A stretch of DNA of 64,000 nt from Chryseobacterium sp. 3008163 (GTDB lineage: Bacteria; Bacteroidota; Bacteroidia; Flavobacteriales; Weeksellaceae): the NCBI RefSeq assembly GCF_003669035.1, contig NZ_CP033070.1, forward strand, positions 4,216,001 to 4,280,000. The letters are read 5' to 3'. The notes beneath the pieces were generated by a model, which saw only the letters and a list, made by a program, of their open reading frames with translations, was not told where the DNA came from and searched no databases. Both the position numbers and the translations under genes were made by a program. Positions 62,035 through 64,000 of the stretch are shown here, piece by piece (positions within the stretch are counted from its first letter, which is position 1; every line of letters begins with the position of its first letter).

Positions 62035-63072
62035 TTATTTGATGAATTCTGTTTTGAAAACTTCATCATAGTTGTGGAAACAGTTGTTGATGAATCCTTG
62101 TTCTTCCATCCATTTATCACTGTACACTTTTGTAATGTATCTTGATCCGTGATCAGGAAAAATCATGACAACGAAATCATTTTCAGTCAGTTCATGAGAC
62201 TGAGCATATTGTATCAATCCCTGAGTAACGGCTCCCGTTGTATAACCACCCATAATAGCTTCCTTTAAAGCAATTTCACGGGTTCTGTACGCAGACATTT
62301 CGTCGTTGACTCTCACAAATTCATCCACTTTATCAAAAAGCAGGGCTGAAGGAATTAAATTTTTCCCCATTCCTTCAATCTGGTAAGGATGAACATCTTC
62401 TTTATGAATTTTTCCGGTTTCGTGGTAACTTTTCAAAATAGATCCGTCAGCATCTACACCGATGATTTTGATGTTTGGATTTTTTTCTTTTAAGAATTTT
62501 GCAGAACCGGATAATGTTCCGCCAGTTCCTGTACATGCAAAAAGGTGAGTAATTTTCCCTTCCGTCTGTTCCCAAATCTCAGGACCTGTTGTCTGATAGT
62601 GGGCATCAACATTCAATTCATTAAAATACTGATTGATATAAACAGAATTTGGGGTTTCGGCAGCAATTCTTTTTGCTACTTCATAATATGATCTTGGGTC
62701 ATTCGCAGGTACATTCGCAGGACATATATATACTGTGGCACCAAGAGCTTTCAGATAAGCTATTTTTTCAGCTTTTGTTTTGTCACTTACTGCTAAAATA
62801 CATTTGTATCCTTTGATGATACAAACCATAGCCAGTGAAAAACCAGTATTTCCGGAAGTAGTTTCTACAACTACAGAATCTTCCTTTAATAAACCTTTTT
62901 TCTCAGCGTTTTCAATAATATGAAGTGCGATTCTATCTTTTGTGGAATGTCCAGGATTATATGATTCTAACTTGGCATAAACTTTTGCAGGAATCTCTTT
63001 AGTTACTATATTAAGTTTCACTAAAGGGGTGTTCCCAATCAAGCCAAGAATATTATCGTAAACATTACTCAT
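62035..63072 (-). CDS. PLP-dependent synthase, cysteine synthase fold (probable cysteate synthase, CapA-like)
   Basis: The 345-residue fold-type II protein has the PLP Lys45 in Gly-His-Ser-Thr-Lys-Asp-Arg, Thr-Thr-Ser-Gly-Asn-Thr-Gly at 71-77 and Gly-Thr-Gly-Gly-Thr-Leu-Ser-Gly. The same fold serves cysteine synthase and cystathionine beta-synthase. In capnine pathways the cysteate synthase makes L-cysteate from phosphoserine and sulfite, and its gene is next to the acyltransferase, as here. Assignment to cysteate rather than cysteine synthase rests on that context. Own promoter at 63106. Confidence 0.85.
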   Translation of the reverse strand: MSNVYDNILGLIGNTPLVKLNIVTKEIPAKVYAKLESYNPGHSTKDRIALHIIENAEKKGLLKEDSVVVETTSGNTGFSLAMVCIIKGYKCILAVSDKTKAEKIAYLKALGATVYICPANVPANDPRSYYEVAKRIAAETPNSVYINQYFNELNVDAHYQTTGPEIWEQTEGKITHLFACTGTGGTLSGSAKFLKEKNPNIKIIGVDADGSILKSYHETGKIHKEDVHPYQIEGMGKNLIPSALLFDKVDEFVRVNDEMSAYRTREIALKEAIMGGYTTGAVTQGLIQYAQSHELTENDFVVMIFPDHGSRYITKVYSDKWMEEQGFINNCFHNYDEVFKTEFIK

Positions 63073-63105
63073 TATTTGTTATTTTTTTCAAATAAAATCT
63101 GACCG

Positions 63106-63113
63106 CAAAAATA
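63106..63113 (-). promoter_or_regulatory. Promoter -7 element of the CapA-like gene (minus strand)
   Basis: On the minus strand this reads TATTTTTG, 33 bases before the ATG at 63072. Confidence 0.6.
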
Positions 63114-63297
63114 CAAAAAAATAAATAATTTTTAAACTTTTCAGAAATTATAAGTGCTGAAAGTAGAATTATCTCTTTTAAGCTTTTGATTACAGCTTCG
63201 AAACGTTGACAAAAAGCACGCCAATTTTTTAAATTTTGTTAAAATCGAATATAAACTAATCTAAAAACCTTATTTTCGCACTAATTGATTTTATACT

Positions 63298-64000
63298 ATG
63301 AAAAACTGGACTTTTAGGCAATGGAACACCCTTCTCGGATGGGTGATTTTCGTCATTGCATTTTTCACGTACTTATCAACGATAGAACCCAATTTTAGTT
63401 TTTGGGATTGTGGTGAGTACATTTCTTCAGCCGTAAAATTAGAGGTAACGCACGCGCCGGGAGCAGCTTTGTTCCAGATTGTGGGTGCGGTTGCTGCAAT
63501 ATTTGCGTTTGGAAAAGGTGAAAATTATTCTATTGTAATTAATGCAATGTCTGCATTATTCAGTGCATTTACAATTCTGTTTTTGTTCTGGACGATTACC
63601 CATTTTGTAAGAAGACTTCTGAACAAAGATTTTGAGGAAGTTACAAAACATCAGGAAATTGCTATTCTTTTTGCCGGAGCAATTGGAGCTCTTTGTTTTA
63701 CCTGGTCAGATACGTTCTGGTTTTCTGCGGTAGAAGGAGAGGTTTATTCAATGGCTTCATTGTTTATTGCTATCTTGGTTTGGCTTATCACCAAATGGGA
63801 GAACGAGTACAAAGAAGTAGATAATGAACGATGGATTATTTTAATCTTTTTTGTTGTAGGTCTCTCTGTAGGTGTTCACATGATGTGTATGTTGGCAATT
63901 CCTGCAATATGTTTAGTATACTATGCAAGAAATTATGAATTTACCTGGAAGAATTTCCTTTGGGCAAATGCTATTACATTAGGAATATTAATTATTGTCT
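63298..64000 (+). CDS. DUF2723 membrane protein, N-terminal part (truncated by window edge)
   Basis: The frame starts at the ATG at 63298 (Met-Lys-Asn-Trp-Thr-Phe) and is open to the window end. It shows several membrane helices and Asn-Phe-Ser-Phe-Trp-Asp-Cys-Gly-Glu-Tyr-Ile near residue 35, with Val-Thr-His-Ala-Pro-Gly-Ala, the DUF2723 signature of flavobacterial protein-O-mannosyltransferase-like proteins (GT-C fold), where the Asp/Glu pair is catalytic-like. An inner-membrane glycosyltransferase of the surface-glycan system is likely. The gene is divergent from the capA-like gene. Confidence 0.88.
   Translation, partial: MKNWTFRQWNTLLGWVIFVIAFFTYLSTIEPNFSFWDCGEYISSAVKLEVTHAPGAALFQIVGAVAAIFAFGKGENYSIVINAMSALFSAFTILFLFWTITHFVRRLLNKDFEEVTKHQEIAILFAGAIGALCFTWSDTFWFSAVEGEVYSMASLFIAILVWLITKWENEYKEVDNERWIILIFFVVGLSVGVHMMCMLAIPAICLVYYARNYEFTWKNFLWANAITLGILIIV

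Overview
The window looks like chromosomal DNA of a flavobacterium of the Chryseobacterium type (Bacteroidota, Weeksellaceae). The DNA is AT-rich. Many genes carry the Bacteroidota promoter motif TAnnTTTG about 20-35 bases before the start codon. The gene set fits: a mevalonate kinase beside a UbiA prenyltransferase, menaquinone genes (menA, menB), atpD-atpC apart from the other atp genes, a T6SS-iii type baseplate pair, a GLPGLI protein, and a capnine/sulfonolipid-like gene pair. The genus is inferred; there is no rRNA or other marker here to prove it.

Layout. 1-5.8 kb: the end of an unknown protein, an outer-membrane-like protein, small membrane and secreted proteins, a thiolase and a UMF1-type MFS transporter. 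5.9-9.3 kb: GHMP (mevalonate) kinase, UbiA prenyltransferase and proline dehydrogenase. 9.5-12.5 kb: two adjacent flavin amine/amino-acid oxidases. 12.7-14.0 kb: an XRE regulator and a long AT-rich gap with three tandem 12-mers and a cluster of DnaA-box matches. 14.0-17.3 kb: an M14 peptidase, a DUF4920 protein and an APC permease. 17.3-22.3 kb: a knot of dispersed repeats, tssE-tssF, a stress-type cluster (quinol monooxygenase, DJ-1/PfpI, Crp) with a perfect CRP-like palindrome, and a decayed second copy of the tssF 3' end. 22.3-25.6 kb: a YadA-head-like surface protein and a TPR/AraC membrane regulator. 26.3-33.5 kb: uvrA, small membrane or secreted proteins, a DUF421-GNAT open frame, and three small secreted-protein genes that share an identical -24/-12-like promoter. 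33.6-42.8 kb: gyrA with a TPR partner, menB, DUF2461, two PH-domain membrane proteins, menA and a metallo-hydrolase. 42.85-42.95 kb: the SRP RNA on the minus strand. 43-54 kb: glycosyltransferase, sugar mutase, aminotransferase, kdsB, a LolA-like protein, glutathione peroxidase, and a bacteriocin-like leader peptide next to a GLPGLI protein. 54-64 kb: ribF, atpD-atpC, a B12-binding-type radical SAM protein, a capAB-like pair, and the start of a DUF2723 membrane protein.

A recurring theme is single-base frame disruption. Six genes are best explained by a one-base indel, five of them in A or T runs of 6-7 bases (near 2202, 31497, 38927, 39680 and 50878) and one in a run of three (61630). Five of the six need one extra base to restore the frame. 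This pattern suggests under-called homopolymers in the assembly at least as much as real pseudogenes, so the broken genes should be read with that in mind.

The most interesting non-coding signals are the DnaA-box cluster in the 785-base gap, the repeated GG-N10-GT promoter of the small secreted-protein genes, and the CRP palindrome that matches the recognition helix of the adjacent Crp-family protein. No tRNA, rRNA, CRISPR array or insertion sequence was seen.
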